From contig NZ_WXUB01000004.1 of NCBI RefSeq assembly GCF_011799805.1, positions 609,427 to 673,426 of the forward strand: DNA of 64,000 nucleotides. The letters run 5' to 3'. The stretch's first letter is position 1. Each line of letters begins with the position of its first letter. Source of the DNA: Maribellus sediminis (GTDB taxonomy: Bacteria; Bacteroidota; Bacteroidia; Bacteroidales; Prolixibacteraceae). This document shows, piece by piece, positions 45,328-53,408 of the stretch. The notes under the pieces are model-generated. The model did not search any database. It saw only the letters and a list, made by a program, of their open reading frames with translations, and was not told where the DNA came from. A program made the translations under genes and the position numbers.

Positions 45328-46146
45328 ATGATACACATCCTGAACTTTATCCATTGGAACGTTAATCCGGAGATCTTTCACATTGGCTCCTTGTCGGTTC
45401 GCTGGTACGGTTTGCTTTTTGCTTCCGGTTTCCTGATCGGGTATTACATTGGCGAGTACATGTTGAAATCGGAAAAGGTGAATCCCAAATGGATCGACAG
45501 TTTGTTCTTTTACCTGATTATTGCCACTGTAGTTGGCGCTCGGTTGGGGCATGTATTTTTTTATGGATGGGAGTATTATTCGCAGCACCCTGCCGAAATA
45601 TTTAAAGTTTGGCATGGAGGTCTGGCCAGTCACGGCGGAGCCATAGGTATTTTGGTAGCCTTGTTTATCCATTCAAAAGTGGTAACCAAACGCACCATGC
45701 TTTGGACACTCGACAGGGTAGTGGTTCCTACTGCGCTGGTAGCTGCATTTATTCGCACTGGAAACCTTATGAACTCCGAGATTTACGGGATTCAAACCAG
45801 TTTGCCATGGGGATTTATTTTCGAAAGAAATGGTGAGACGCTTGCAAAACACCCGACGCAGATATACGAAGCACTTGCTTATTTACTTACTTTTGGGGTG
45901 TTGATGTACCTGTATTGGAAGACCAACTCTAAAAACCGTCCGGGATTATTAATGGGGGTTTTCTTTATAATGGTATTCGCTGCACGATTTTTTATTGAAT
46001 TTATTAAGGAAGATCAGGAAGCCTTTGAAGCCGGCATGGCCTTGAACATGGGACAATGGCTGAGTATACCATTTGTACTTACCGGAATATTTTTAGTGAT
46101 CAGGGCAATTAAAAAACCGGAGCAGATTTTTAACAATCGACAATAA
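45328..46146 (+). CDS. lgt: Prolipoprotein diacylglyceryl transferase
   Basis: A 272-residue membrane enzyme with about seven helices. The Lgt signature is visible around WHGGLASHGGAIG and RTGNLMNSEIYG, plus RWYGLLFASGFLIGYYIG at the first helices. Lgt transfers diacylglycerol from phosphatidylglycerol to the lipobox cysteine. It lies 28 bp behind secA, so export and lipoprotein modification may be co-expressed. The window itself encodes several lipoprotein substrates (for example at 32076, 34879, 49363, 51303 and 51888). Confidence 0.95.
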   Translation: MIHILNFIHWNVNPEIFHIGSLSVRWYGLLFASGFLIGYYIGEYMLKSEKVNPKWIDSLFFYLIIATVVGARLGHVFFYGWEYYSQHPAEIFKVWHGGLASHGGAIGILVALFIHSKVVTKRTMLWTLDRVVVPTALVAAFIRTGNLMNSEIYGIQTSLPWGFIFERNGETLAKHPTQIYEALAYLLTFGVLMYLYWKTNSKNRPGLLMGVFFIMVFAARFFIEFIKEDQEAFEAGMALNMGQWLSIPFVLTGIFLVIRAIKKPEQIFNNRQ

Positions 46147-46239
46147 ATATTTGTTAATAATAGAAAAAATACTAATTAGTGTTTTGTTGCGGTTTTGAAA
46201 AACGTTTATTTTGTAAATTAATTTAGAATATTCAGGATT

Positions 46240-46821
46240 ATGTTAGAGATAGGAAAATATAAAATGGTTACGTTGACGTACGATTTACGTATCGACGATG
46301 AAAATGGCGAAATGATCGAGCAGGCAACAGTTGAACAACCGCTTCAGTTTCTGTACGGAGCAGGCGTTATGCTGCCAAAGTTCGAAACGCATTTGGCCGG
46401 ATTAAAGCAAGAAGATCCTTTTCAGATTAAACTGGAAAAATTAGATGCTTATGGTGAAGTGAATAACGACGCGATCGTTGAACTGCCCAAAAGCGTATTT
46501 CTGGTAAATGGAGAATTCGACAGTGAAATGATCAGCGTAGGAAATACAGTTCCTATGATGAGTAGCAATGGTCAGCGCATGAATGGTCTTGTTCTTGAAG
46601 TGACTGACGAAATCGTAAAAATGGACTTCAATCACCCGCTTGCCGGTGAAGACCTTTTCTTTTCAGGAAAAGTAATTGAAGTTCGCGAAGCATCAGACGA
46701 AGAAGTTGCCCAGATTCTGTCTGGCGGCGGTGGCGGCTGTGGTTGTGGTAGCCATGATGATGGCTGCAGTAGTGGTTCATGTGGAACAGATAGCCATGGC
46801 GGTTGTGGATGTGGATGCTAA
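46240..46821 (+). CDS. FKBP-type peptidyl-prolyl isomerase, SlyD-like, with Cys/His tail
   Basis: A 193-residue protein. Residues about 1-160 follow SlyD: KYKMVTLTYDLRIDDENGE, PLQFLYGAG, MLPKFETHLAGLKQEDPF (FKBP core), an inserted chaperone flap, and MDFNHPLAGEDLFFSGKVIEV. The last about 32 residues consist of Gly, Cys, His and Ser (GCGCGSHDDGCSSGSCG and so on), a metal-binding tail as in SlyD for nickel. Predicted: cytosolic folding helper and metal store or chaperone. A terminator follows 36 bp later. Confidence 0.92.
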   Translation: MLEIGKYKMVTLTYDLRIDDENGEMIEQATVEQPLQFLYGAGVMLPKFETHLAGLKQEDPFQIKLEKLDAYGEVNNDAIVELPKSVFLVNGEFDSEMISVGNTVPMMSSNGQRMNGLVLEVTDEIVKMDFNHPLAGEDLFFSGKVIEVREASDEEVAQILSGGGGGCGCGSHDDGCSSGSCGTDSHGGCGCGC

Positions 46822-46856
46822 TTTAGTTTTAATAATTAGTACAATTTAATATCTTT

Positions 46857-46890
46857 AACCCTGTTTTCTATCCAGAAAACAGGGTTTTTT
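46857..46890 (+). terminator. Terminator between the FKBP gene and aroC
   Basis: Perfect 13-bp stem AACCCTGTTTTCT / AGAAAACAGGGTT with a 4-nt loop and a run of T. It ends 6 bp before the aroC ATG, leaving no room for a separate promoter behind it. A weak promoter-like site (TATCTTTA at 46850-46857) overlaps its left edge. Confidence 0.85.
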
Positions 46891-46896
46891 ACTTTT

Positions 46897-47970
46897 ATGA
46901 ATACATTTGGACATATTTTTAGACTTACTTCTTTTGGCGAATCACACGGCAGAGGGATTGGTGGAATAATCGACGGTTGCCCGGCAGGACTTGAGATTGA
47001 CATAGAACTCATTCAAAAAGACTTGTCGAGGAGAAAACCTGGCCAGTCGAAAATTACAACGCAACGGAAAGAACCGGATCAGGTTGAATTTCTGTCAGGA
47101 ATTTTCGAGGGAAAAACGCAGGGTACTCCTATCGCCTTTGCAGTTTGGAACAAAGATCAGCATTCGAATGACTACAATGATCTGAAAGATATTTACCGCC
47201 CTTCGCATGCCGATTACACTTATATTCAGAAATACGGAACGCGTGATCATCGTGGAGGAGGTCGTTCTTCAGCCCGTGAAACCATTGCAAGAGTGGTTGC
47301 CGGTGCGATTGCCAAACAGGTACTGGCCCAGGTTGGAGTAACTGTTCAGGCCTTTGTTTCGCAGGTGGGTGAAATTGAACTGAAAAAATCGTACCTCGAT
47401 CTCGATCTTTCGAAAACCGAAGATAACATTGTTCGGTGTCCCGATCCGGAAACTGCTGAGGCAATGATCGAACGCATTGTTCAGGCAGGAAAAGACCACG
47501 ATACCGTTGGAGGAGTGATTACCGGGGTGGCCAGTGGCGTTCCGGCAGGTTGGGGTGAACCCGTTTTTAACAAGCTGCACGCCGATCTTGGTTTTGCCAT
47601 GTTAGGCATTAATGCTGTAAAAGGATTTGAATACGGATCAGGCTTTTCCGGTACAAAACTTAGCGGTTCCGAACACAACGATGTATTTATAAATACTGAA
47701 AAAGGTGTTCGAACAAAAACGAATAACTCTGGTGGCATCCAGGGAGGAATTTCAAATGGCGAAGATGTGTATTTTAATGTGGCATTTAAGCCCATCGCTA
47801 CTTTACTGAAAGAGCAACAGACCGTTGACAAAGAAAATAAAGAAGTAACAATAAACCCTAAAGGAAGACACGATCCTTGTGTATTGCCAAGAGCGGTTCC
47901 TATCGTAGAAGCTATGGCAGCCCTGGTGCTTGTCGACCATTATTTAATTAGTAAAATTAACTCGAAATAA
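46897..47970 (+). CDS. aroC: Chorismate synthase
   Basis: A 357-residue enzyme of the shikimate pathway converting EPSP to chorismate with reduced FMN. Signatures: [43 protein letters not shown] and [19 protein letters not shown]. Full length. The ATG lies directly behind a terminator-type hairpin, so expression depends on read-through or on a start inside the hairpin. The DUF134 gene follows after 2 bp. Confidence 0.96.
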   Translation: MNTFGHIFRLTSFGESHGRGIGGIIDGCPAGLEIDIELIQKDLSRRKPGQSKITTQRKEPDQVEFLSGIFEGKTQGTPIAFAVWNKDQHSNDYNDLKDIYRPSHADYTYIQKYGTRDHRGGGRSSARETIARVVAGAIAKQVLAQVGVTVQAFVSQVGEIELKKSYLDLDLSKTEDNIVRCPDPETAEAMIERIVQAGKDHDTVGGVITGVASGVPAGWGEPVFNKLHADLGFAMLGINAVKGFEYGSGFSGTKLSGSEHNDVFINTEKGVRTKTNNSGGIQGGISNGEDVYFNVAFKPIATLLKEQQTVDKENKEVTINPKGRHDPCVLPRAVPIVEAMAALVLVDHYLISKINSK

Positions 47971-47972
47971 TT

Positions 47973-48386
47973 ATGCCCAGAAGAAAAAGAAACAGAAGAA
48001 TTCAGGTTCCTCCGGTGATCAAAGGAATGTCGGTTTTTGGTGTTCGTGGCCGAAAATCGAATGAAGTGATTCTTTTATTGGAAGAATACGAAGCCATTCG
48101 TTTGCTCGACTATCAAAATCTGACACAAGAGGAAGCAGCAGTGTATATGGATGTTTCTCGTCCGACACTGACCCGGATCTATGAAGAAGCCAGGAAAAAG
48201 GTGGCAACAGCCTTTGTTGAAGGACGTGATCTTATTTTCAGAGGAGGCGATATTTATTTCGATAAAAACTGGTACAAATGTAACGAATGTAAGGCCAGTT
48301 TTAGTGACTATTCAGAAGAGGTGAACAACTGCCCCGTGTGTACTTCTAAGGATGTAATGTCGTTAAATGATTATTACGCAGAATAA
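47973..48386 (+). CDS. DUF134 DNA-binding protein with zinc ribbon
   Basis: A 137-residue protein of the DUF134 family. The first half has the VFGVRGRKSNEVILLLEEYEAIRL segment and a sigma-type helix-turn-helix (LTQEEAAVYMDVSRPTLTRIYEEAR). The last 40 residues carry CNECKASF and CPVCTSKD, a four-cysteine zinc site. Predicted transcription regulator; targets unknown. It starts 2 bp behind aroC, so co-transcribed. Confidence 0.9.
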   Translation: MPRRKRNRRIQVPPVIKGMSVFGVRGRKSNEVILLLEEYEAIRLLDYQNLTQEEAAVYMDVSRPTLTRIYEEARKKVATAFVEGRDLIFRGGDIYFDKNWYKCNECKASFSDYSEEVNNCPVCTSKDVMSLNDYYAE

Positions 48387-48394
48387 AAAAGAAA

Positions 48395-48418
48395 ACCTCC
48401 GGCTCAATAGCCGGAGGT
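48395..48418. terminator. Hairpin after the DUF134 gene
   Basis: Perfect 10-bp stem ACCTCCGGCT / AGCCGGAGGT with a 4-nt loop. There is no T tract on the plus side, while the minus strand has one, so it is an unclear terminator in the gene's direction. Confidence 0.55.
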
Positions 48419-48630
48419 ACCCAATTAAGTTGTGATAAAACCAGAGCCCTAGTACACTAGGATTGATGCAATTTACGGCGAAATTGAGTTCAAGTCAAGT
48501 GTAAATTCCCCCGATAACAATTTATTAACTCTTTCAAAATCAGAAGATCTTTCAAATCCCCCTGTTTTCCTAACTTATAGCAAATTTTTAACAGACTAAT
48601 TTATCCGATATTTTTTTCGGATCACCACAA

Positions 48631-48661
48631 TTTCGGAATTTGGATTTATCATATATATTTG
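48631..48661 (+). promoter_or_regulatory. Probable promoter of the PepSY gene
   Basis: TATATTTG (48654-48661) is an exact -7 box; TTTC (48631-48634) lies 19 bp upstream. ATG 48684 follows. The rest of the 297-bp spacer shows nothing. Confidence 0.5.
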
Positions 48662-48683
48662 TGCGTTAAACTAATATAACGAG

Positions 48684-49235
48684 ATGAAAATCCGCAAATT
48701 ACTACGAATCTTACACCGCGATTTTGGTTACTTTATTGTTGGAATGACCATTGTTTATGCGCTTTCCGGAATATTTTTGAACCACCGGCATGACTTCAAT
48801 CCCGATTACAAGATTTATACTGATGATTTTATCGTACAAAAAGGGAATGCTGAGGATTTCGACGCAAATACGATCAAAAGTGTCATAAGCGAACTTCCGT
48901 ACGATTTAAAATACAAGAAGCATTACATCAGCAGTGATAACCAGGTGCATGTATTCATCGAGAGTGGTGAAATGGTGATCGATCCGATAAAAGGAGAGGG
49001 CGTACTTCGTTTTCTGGAGCGGCGGCCACTAATTTTTGAGATGAATAAACTGCATAAAGCAACGCTCGGAACAACCTGGAAATGGGTTAGCGATATTATG
49101 GCGTTCATCCTTTTATTTGTTGCAATTTCCGGAATTTTCCTCTTAAAAGGAAAACGAGGTTTTGTTCGGTGGGGCTGGTGGTTGATGGTTGCCGGTTTTG
49201 TTGTACCTTTGGTTTTTGCACTGATATTCATTTAA
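48684..49235 (+). CDS. PepSY-domain membrane protein
   Basis: A 183-residue protein with an N-terminal helix typical of PepSY_TM proteins (KLLRILHRDFGYFIVGMTIVYALSGIFLNHRHDFNP), a periplasmic PepSY-like domain (about residues 45-125), and two C-terminal helices (FILLFVAISGIFLL; WGWWLMVAGFVVPLVFALIF). Histidines at the membrane edges (LHRD, NHRHD, LHKA) suggest haem or metal contact. Family members act in metal-reductase or siderophore contexts. The OB-fold lipoprotein follows on the same strand. Confidence 0.82.
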   Translation: MKIRKLLRILHRDFGYFIVGMTIVYALSGIFLNHRHDFNPDYKIYTDDFIVQKGNAEDFDANTIKSVISELPYDLKYKKHYISSDNQVHVFIESGEMVIDPIKGEGVLRFLERRPLIFEMNKLHKATLGTTWKWVSDIMAFILLFVAISGIFLLKGKRGFVRWGWWLMVAGFVVPLVFALIFI

Positions 49236-49362
49236 CCTTTATAAAATCTAAGTATGAAATGAGCATGTGGATGGGATTCATAAGAATGGAGATAATTATC
49301 CGTCAGCTGACGGACATGCGAATTCCATCTGATGCCAAAAAACAAATTAAAAATCTAATCAG

Positions 49363-49857
49363 ATGAAAAAAATTGCATTATTAAGCGTAGCAGTCTTGTT
49401 TTTGTTCTCGTGTGGTCAGCAAGCCAAAAAAGCAGAAACAAAGTCCGAAGATACTCCAAAGGAGGTAGTTGTGTTGACTGTCGATCAGGTATTGGAACAG
49501 GCTTCTGATTTGGCTGATAAGGAGATTGTAGTTAAAGGCACGGTTATGCACGTGTGTCAACATGGCGGCCAACGTTGTTTCCTGATGGGAAGTAACGAGG
49601 ATATTACCATTCGAATTGAAGCCGGTGAAAAAATCGGAGCTTTCTCGCAAGAGCAAATGGGAAGTGAACTGGAAATTTCAGGTGTTTTGAAAGAAGTACT
49701 GACTGAAGCTGATGCCCATAATCCGGGTGCTGAGCATGGTGAAGCAGAAGGTGAAGAAGATGCCGAAACTCAGGATGCGCATAAAATTTTGGCCGAAAAT
49801 CAAGCAGCTGCTGAAAGGGTTTTCTTTATCGAGGGCCTTAAAGTAAAAGAATTATAG
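49363..49857 (+). CDS. Lipoprotein with OB-fold-like domain
   Basis: A 164-residue lipoprotein (lipobox FLFSCGQQ). The core, TVDQVLEQASDLADKEIVVKGTVMHVCQHGGQRCFLMGSNEDITIRIE followed by GSELEISGVLKEV in short pieces (KEIVVKGTVMHVC, GSELEISGVLKEV), has the strand order of a small OB fold. It contains a CQHGGQRC segment with two Cys and a His, and an acidic His-containing loop (AHNPGAEHGEAEGEEDAE), suggesting metal binding. Function unknown; pairs with the PepSY gene 128 bp upstream. Confidence 0.75.
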   Translation: MKKIALLSVAVLFLFSCGQQAKKAETKSEDTPKEVVVLTVDQVLEQASDLADKEIVVKGTVMHVCQHGGQRCFLMGSNEDITIRIEAGEKIGAFSQEQMGSELEISGVLKEVLTEADAHNPGAEHGEAEGEEDAETQDAHKILAENQAAAERVFFIEGLKVKEL

Positions 49858-49874
49858 AATGAAATAAACGATAG

Positions 49875-49908
49875 AAAAAGGAGAACAAATTATTGTTCTC
49901 CTTTTTTT
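49875..49908. terminator. Bidirectional terminator between the lipoprotein gene and msrB
   Basis: Stem AAAAAGGAGAACAA / TTGTTCTCCTTTTT with a 5-nt loop and T tracts on both strands, between two convergent genes. Confidence 0.85.
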
Positions 49909-50366
49909 GTGTCATCAGCCGGAATAAATTCGATTGAAACCGAGTTCACACAGTGTCTGGTATCTTTATCGGTAAAACCTTCGCCATAAAAAACATGGCC
50001 CAAATGACCACCGCAATTCGTACAGGTTATTTCAGTTCTTCTGCCATCGGCATCTACCGATTTTAATACGGCCCCTTCAATTTCATCATCAAAGCTTGGC
50101 CAGCCACAATGCGAGTCGAACTTATCCGACGAGCGATAAAGCGGCGCCTGACATTGTTTGCAGACATAAATACCTTTTCCTTTGAAATCATAGTATTTCC
50201 CGGTGTAGGGACGTTCTGTTCCTTTTTCAATAATGACGTAATGTTCGAATTCTGTAAGCTGTTTGTAGTTCATTTCCTTTTCTTTCTGAGTCTTAGTTTC
50301 CTGTTTATTCTGCGCATTCGATGAAAATGCACAAAACACCATTAAAAATAGAATCATTGTTTTCAT
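49890..50366 (-). CDS. msrB: Peptide-methionine (R)-S-oxide reductase, exported
   Basis: A 158-residue MsrB with a signal peptide (MILFLMVFCAFSSNAQ region). Zinc cysteines are in CKQCQAPL and CTNCGGHLGHV; the fold motif is SHCGWPSFDD; the catalytic Cys is in RHCVNSVSIEF. It repairs oxidised methionine in periplasmic proteins. The 3' end overlaps the shared terminator. Confidence 0.93.
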   Translation of the reverse strand: MKTMILFLMVFCAFSSNAQNKQETKTQKEKEMNYKQLTEFEHYVIIEKGTERPYTGKYYDFKGKGIYVCKQCQAPLYRSSDKFDSHCGWPSFDDEIEGAVLKSVDADGRRTEITCTNCGGHLGHVFYGEGFTDKDTRHCVNSVSIEFIPADDTKKGEQ

Positions 50367-50451
50367 ACCAGTTAAACACTTATCGACGTGGTCTGGTTTA
50401 ACGCGGTATCAATTGAAATAAGACAAATAATTTTAACGATCTTTGTCGGCG

Positions 50452-51165
50452 ATGGAAATAAAAGCAATATACCAGGACGAGCATTTAATTGTAGTAGACA
50501 AACCGGTTGATCTGCCGGTACATAAAAATGATTTTATGCCGAATGACGCCGCTTACCTCACCAAGTTGGTGGGCGACATGACCGGGAAATGGATTTATAA
50601 TGTTCATCGGCTCGATTCAAAAACTTCTGGTGTAATTGTTTTGGTATTTTCTTCGGAAGTGGCGCACGAAATGACGCTGAAGTTTGAAAGGAAGGAAGTA
50701 GTGAAAACCTATCACGCGGTTGTTCAGGGAAATCCCGGTAACGGAATTTTCGATAAAAAAGTGGTAGTAAAGAAGAAATCGAAATTTAAAAAGCCGGCAT
50801 CTACACGATACGAGACCTTGCGTACAGTTTCAACAAACCTTTCTTACAAAGAAAAAGAGCAGGTGGAGTTGAGCCTGGTAAAAGTGATGCCTGAAACCGG
50901 CCGCTGGCACCAGATCAGACAGCATTTTGCACAAAATCATAATGATATTCTGGGCGATTCGCATCATGGCGATTTTACTCTGAATAAACTGGTAAGTGCC
51001 GACACCGACATTCGAAGATTATTCCTCCACGCGAGTTCTCTCGAGTTTCAGCATCCGGTTTCCGGAGAAGCATTACGTTTTGAAGCGGAGTTGCCTCAGG
51101 AATTTAAAGTAGTGCTAGATCATTACTGTATTTCAACCGATACTACAACAGAAATATCCGGTTGA
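50452..51165 (+). CDS. RluA family RNA pseudouridine synthase
   Basis: A 237-residue enzyme. The catalytic loop is NVHRLDSKTSGVIVL with the essential Asp; IYQDEHLIVVDKPVDLPVH at the start and ETGRWHQIRQHFAQNHNDILGD later are family hallmarks. The ATG at 50452 is preferred over a TTG at 50443. It isomerises uridine in rRNA or tRNA; the exact position is not predictable. The stop overlaps the start of an artefactual extension of the next frame. Confidence 0.92.
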   Translation: MEIKAIYQDEHLIVVDKPVDLPVHKNDFMPNDAAYLTKLVGDMTGKWIYNVHRLDSKTSGVIVLVFSSEVAHEMTLKFERKEVVKTYHAVVQGNPGNGIFDKKVVVKKKSKFKKPASTRYETLRTVSTNLSYKEKEQVELSLVKVMPETGRWHQIRQHFAQNHNDILGDSHHGDFTLNKLVSADTDIRRLFLHASSLEFQHPVSGEALRFEAELPQEFKVVLDHYCISTDTTTEISG

Positions 51166-51302
51166 AATTAGATTTAACATCCTTTGTTTATCTTCTGCAG
51201 ATCCCTGCTCGTCGAATAAATTACATCGATTCACAGCTTTTTCTGAGATTTGAGGTAACGAATTTTGCACTTGTTCGTCATAATGAAAATAAATCTTCAA
51301 TT

Positions 51303-51809
51303 ATGAAAAAGTTAGCGTTTCTCTGTGTTGCCTTTATTCTGGTTCTTACTTCGTGCAGTTACGAAGCAGGAGTATCTGAAGCTTTCACTAAATACCGTTT
51401 TCGCGAAGGTGTGGTAACTGTTTCTGTGCCAGGTTGGGCCATTCATTTGGCGGCAGGATTAGCCGATTTGGATGAGACTGAACGCGAATTACTCGAAAGT
51501 ATCGATAAAGTAAAAGTTATTGCAGTTGATGACGATGAGTTAAATCGCCATATCGATCTCCATGAAGAGTTTTATCAGCGAATTCACGATAGGAAAGAGT
51601 ATGAAGAATTACTAGTTGTTCGCGAGGATAACGAGAGTGTTACCATATTCGGAATCATAAATGATGAAAACGTGATCAGAGAAATGCTGATTTTGGTTGG
51701 CGGCGATGATAATGCACTGGTTTATATTAAAGGTGAAATCAGACCCGAAATTCTGAATGATAAGATTGACTTGACCAATCCGGATCGGTTTTTAAGTCTG
51801 AATTTTTGA
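51303..51809 (+). CDS. DUF4252-type lipoprotein
   Basis: A 168-residue lipoprotein (MKKLAFLCVAFILVLTSCS). The pattern FTKYRFREGVVTVSVPGWAIHLAAGLADLD, LESIDKVKVIAVDD, YEELLVVREDNESVTIFGIIND and ILVGGDDNALVYIKGEI matches DUF4252, a Bacteroidota family of unknown role often encoded near sigma/anti-sigma pairs. The frame opens at 51162, overlapping the previous gene, but only ATG 51303 gives a signal peptide. Confidence 0.85.
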   Translation: MKKLAFLCVAFILVLTSCSYEAGVSEAFTKYRFREGVVTVSVPGWAIHLAAGLADLDETERELLESIDKVKVIAVDDDELNRHIDLHEEFYQRIHDRKEYEELLVVREDNESVTIFGIINDENVIREMLILVGGDDNALVYIKGEIRPEILNDKIDLTNPDRFLSLNF

Positions 51810-51831
51810 TTTTAGTTCTGAAACAGAATAC

Positions 51832-51868
51832 AAAAGCCGGATTACTTTGATTAAGTAATCCGGCTTTT
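51832..51868. terminator. Bidirectional terminator between DUF4252 and sulfatase genes
   Basis: Perfect 16-bp stem AAAAGCCGGATTACTT / AAGTAATCCGGCTTTT with a 5-nt loop, between convergent genes. Confidence 0.9.
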
Positions 51869-51887
51869 ATTTTGCCTTTGAATTATT

Positions 51888-53270
51888 TTATTCTTCTGAG
51901 AAGAATTTTTGTTTGTGCTTTTCAGCAATAGCCATAAGCTTCTCAGCAATTTCCGGATGCTCGGCGATAACATTGGTCGTTTCGTATGGATCGTTAACCA
52001 TATCGAACAACGACAAATCGATGTGAGCTTGTTTGTATTTACCTGGTATTCCGTCCTTACCTTTAATTTCGGTCATGGTGCGGTAATCGTGTGGCAAATG
52101 CAATTTCCATTTTCCATCGCCACTTAAAACAGCTTCAAAATTCTTGTTGTTGGTAAAAGCATAGTATTCATGAGGATTTACAGCATTTTCTTTGCCCGAA
52201 ATAATATCCCACACATTTTTACCGTCAATTTCGGTTTCAGGAAGCGGAACGCCTGCCAGCTCACACAAAGTAGGAAGCAGGTCGATGGTCATCAATGCGC
52301 TTTCTGATTGTTGCCCTCCTTTTAACTCTTTAGGATATTTTATAATAGTTGCCGAACGAGTTCCTCCGTCGAAACTGGTTCCTTTTGCTTCGCGGAAAGG
52401 CGTAGTACCGGCATGGTTTCCGTATGCGATCCACGGACCGTTATCTGAAGTGAAGATAACGATGGTATTGTCGTCGATCCCATTATCTTTCAGTGCTTTG
52501 TTAATTTGTCCAACCGACCAGTCAACTTCCAGGGTAACATCACCGTACAAACCAACTCCTGATTTACCTTCAAATTCAGGACTAACAAATAACGGAACAT
52601 GAAGCATGTTATGTGGTACGTACAATAAAAAAGGTTCGTTTTTGTGGCGATTAATAAAATCAACAGCGTGTTCGGTATACCATTTTGTCAGCATTTTTTG
52701 GTCGGACGAATCAACATCAGGAATGGTAACTTCGCCGTTTTCCCAAAATTGAAGCGGAAATCTTCCCCAATAATCCGGCGCTTCTGGATGGTGTTTCCAC
52801 ATGTCGTTGGAATACATCAGGCCGCAACTTTCATCAAATCCTCGACTTTGAGGACGTGTGTCGGGCTGGTCGCCAATGTGCCATTTCCCAAAAACTGCAG
52901 TGGCATAGCCGGCTCTTTTAAATACTTCGCCCATGGTAGGGAAAGCAGGATCCAGCCCGCGTTCATTTGGCCCGTGAGCGCCAAAAACCTTGGTTCGGCC
53001 CGGATAACAGCCTGATAACAACGCTGCCCTTGACGCTGAACATACAGCCTGCGGTACATAGAAGTTTTTAAACATGATTCCTTCCTGTGCCAGCGTATTC
53101 ACATTTGGCGTTTCTATTTTTTGTTGGCCAAACGGTGAAAAATCGGAATATCCCGAATCATCCAGAAAGATGATCACAATATTGGGTTTTTGAGGCGTTT
53201 CGGTTTTTGTGCTACACCCACTCATTAATAAAACTGAAATGAGTATCAGCAGGATGGATTGAATCTTCAT
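51888..53270 (-). CDS. S1-family sulfatase lipoprotein
   Basis: A 460-residue sulfatase with a lipoprotein signal (VLLMSGCST). Motifs: IVIIFLDDSGYSDFSPFG (metal site), VCSASRAALLSGCYPGR with Cys77 as formylglycine precursor (CxAxR variant of CxPxR), and IFTSDNGPWIAYG. The sequence pattern resembles arylsulfatase A-type enzymes (S1_16-like guess). It needs a formylglycine-generating enzyme, not seen here. Different in motif and anchoring from the sulfatase at 15006. Confidence 0.92.
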   Translation of the reverse strand: MKIQSILLILISVLLMSGCSTKTETPQKPNIVIIFLDDSGYSDFSPFGQQKIETPNVNTLAQEGIMFKNFYVPQAVCSASRAALLSGCYPGRTKVFGAHGPNERGLDPAFPTMGEVFKRAGYATAVFGKWHIGDQPDTRPQSRGFDESCGLMYSNDMWKHHPEAPDYWGRFPLQFWENGEVTIPDVDSSDQKMLTKWYTEHAVDFINRHKNEPFLLYVPHNMLHVPLFVSPEFEGKSGVGLYGDVTLEVDWSVGQINKALKDNGIDDNTIVIFTSDNGPWIAYGNHAGTTPFREAKGTSFDGGTRSATIIKYPKELKGGQQSESALMTIDLLPTLCELAGVPLPETEIDGKNVWDIISGKENAVNPHEYYAFTNNKNFEAVLSGDGKWKLHLPHDYRTMTEIKGKDGIPGKYKQAHIDLSLFDMVNDPYETTNVIAEHPEIAEKLMAIAEKHKQKFFSEE

Positions 53271-53362
53271 AATATTTTAAAAAAGTTATTTCGTACAAAA
53301 ATAATAATTCTGTAAGTAAACAATCAGGATTTTGTTTCTCACTTACATCCATTCATACAATT

Positions 53363-53393
53363 TTTGAAGATTAGTTGTCTTGTTCTATTTTTA
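53363..53393 (+). promoter_or_regulatory. Probable promoter of the Na/Pi cotransporter gene
   Basis: TTTG (53363-53366), 19 bp, TATTTTTA (53386-53393; one mismatch). It overlaps the artefactual frame start at 53364 and supports ATG 53409. Confidence 0.5.
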
Positions 53394-53408
53394 GAAAAAA
53401 TTTCAGCA

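Noticed and set aside
51162..51302. N-terminal extension of the DUF4252 gene overlapping the pseudouridine synthase gene
   Set aside because: The extension has no family pattern and would bury the lipoprotein signal peptide that starts at 51303.
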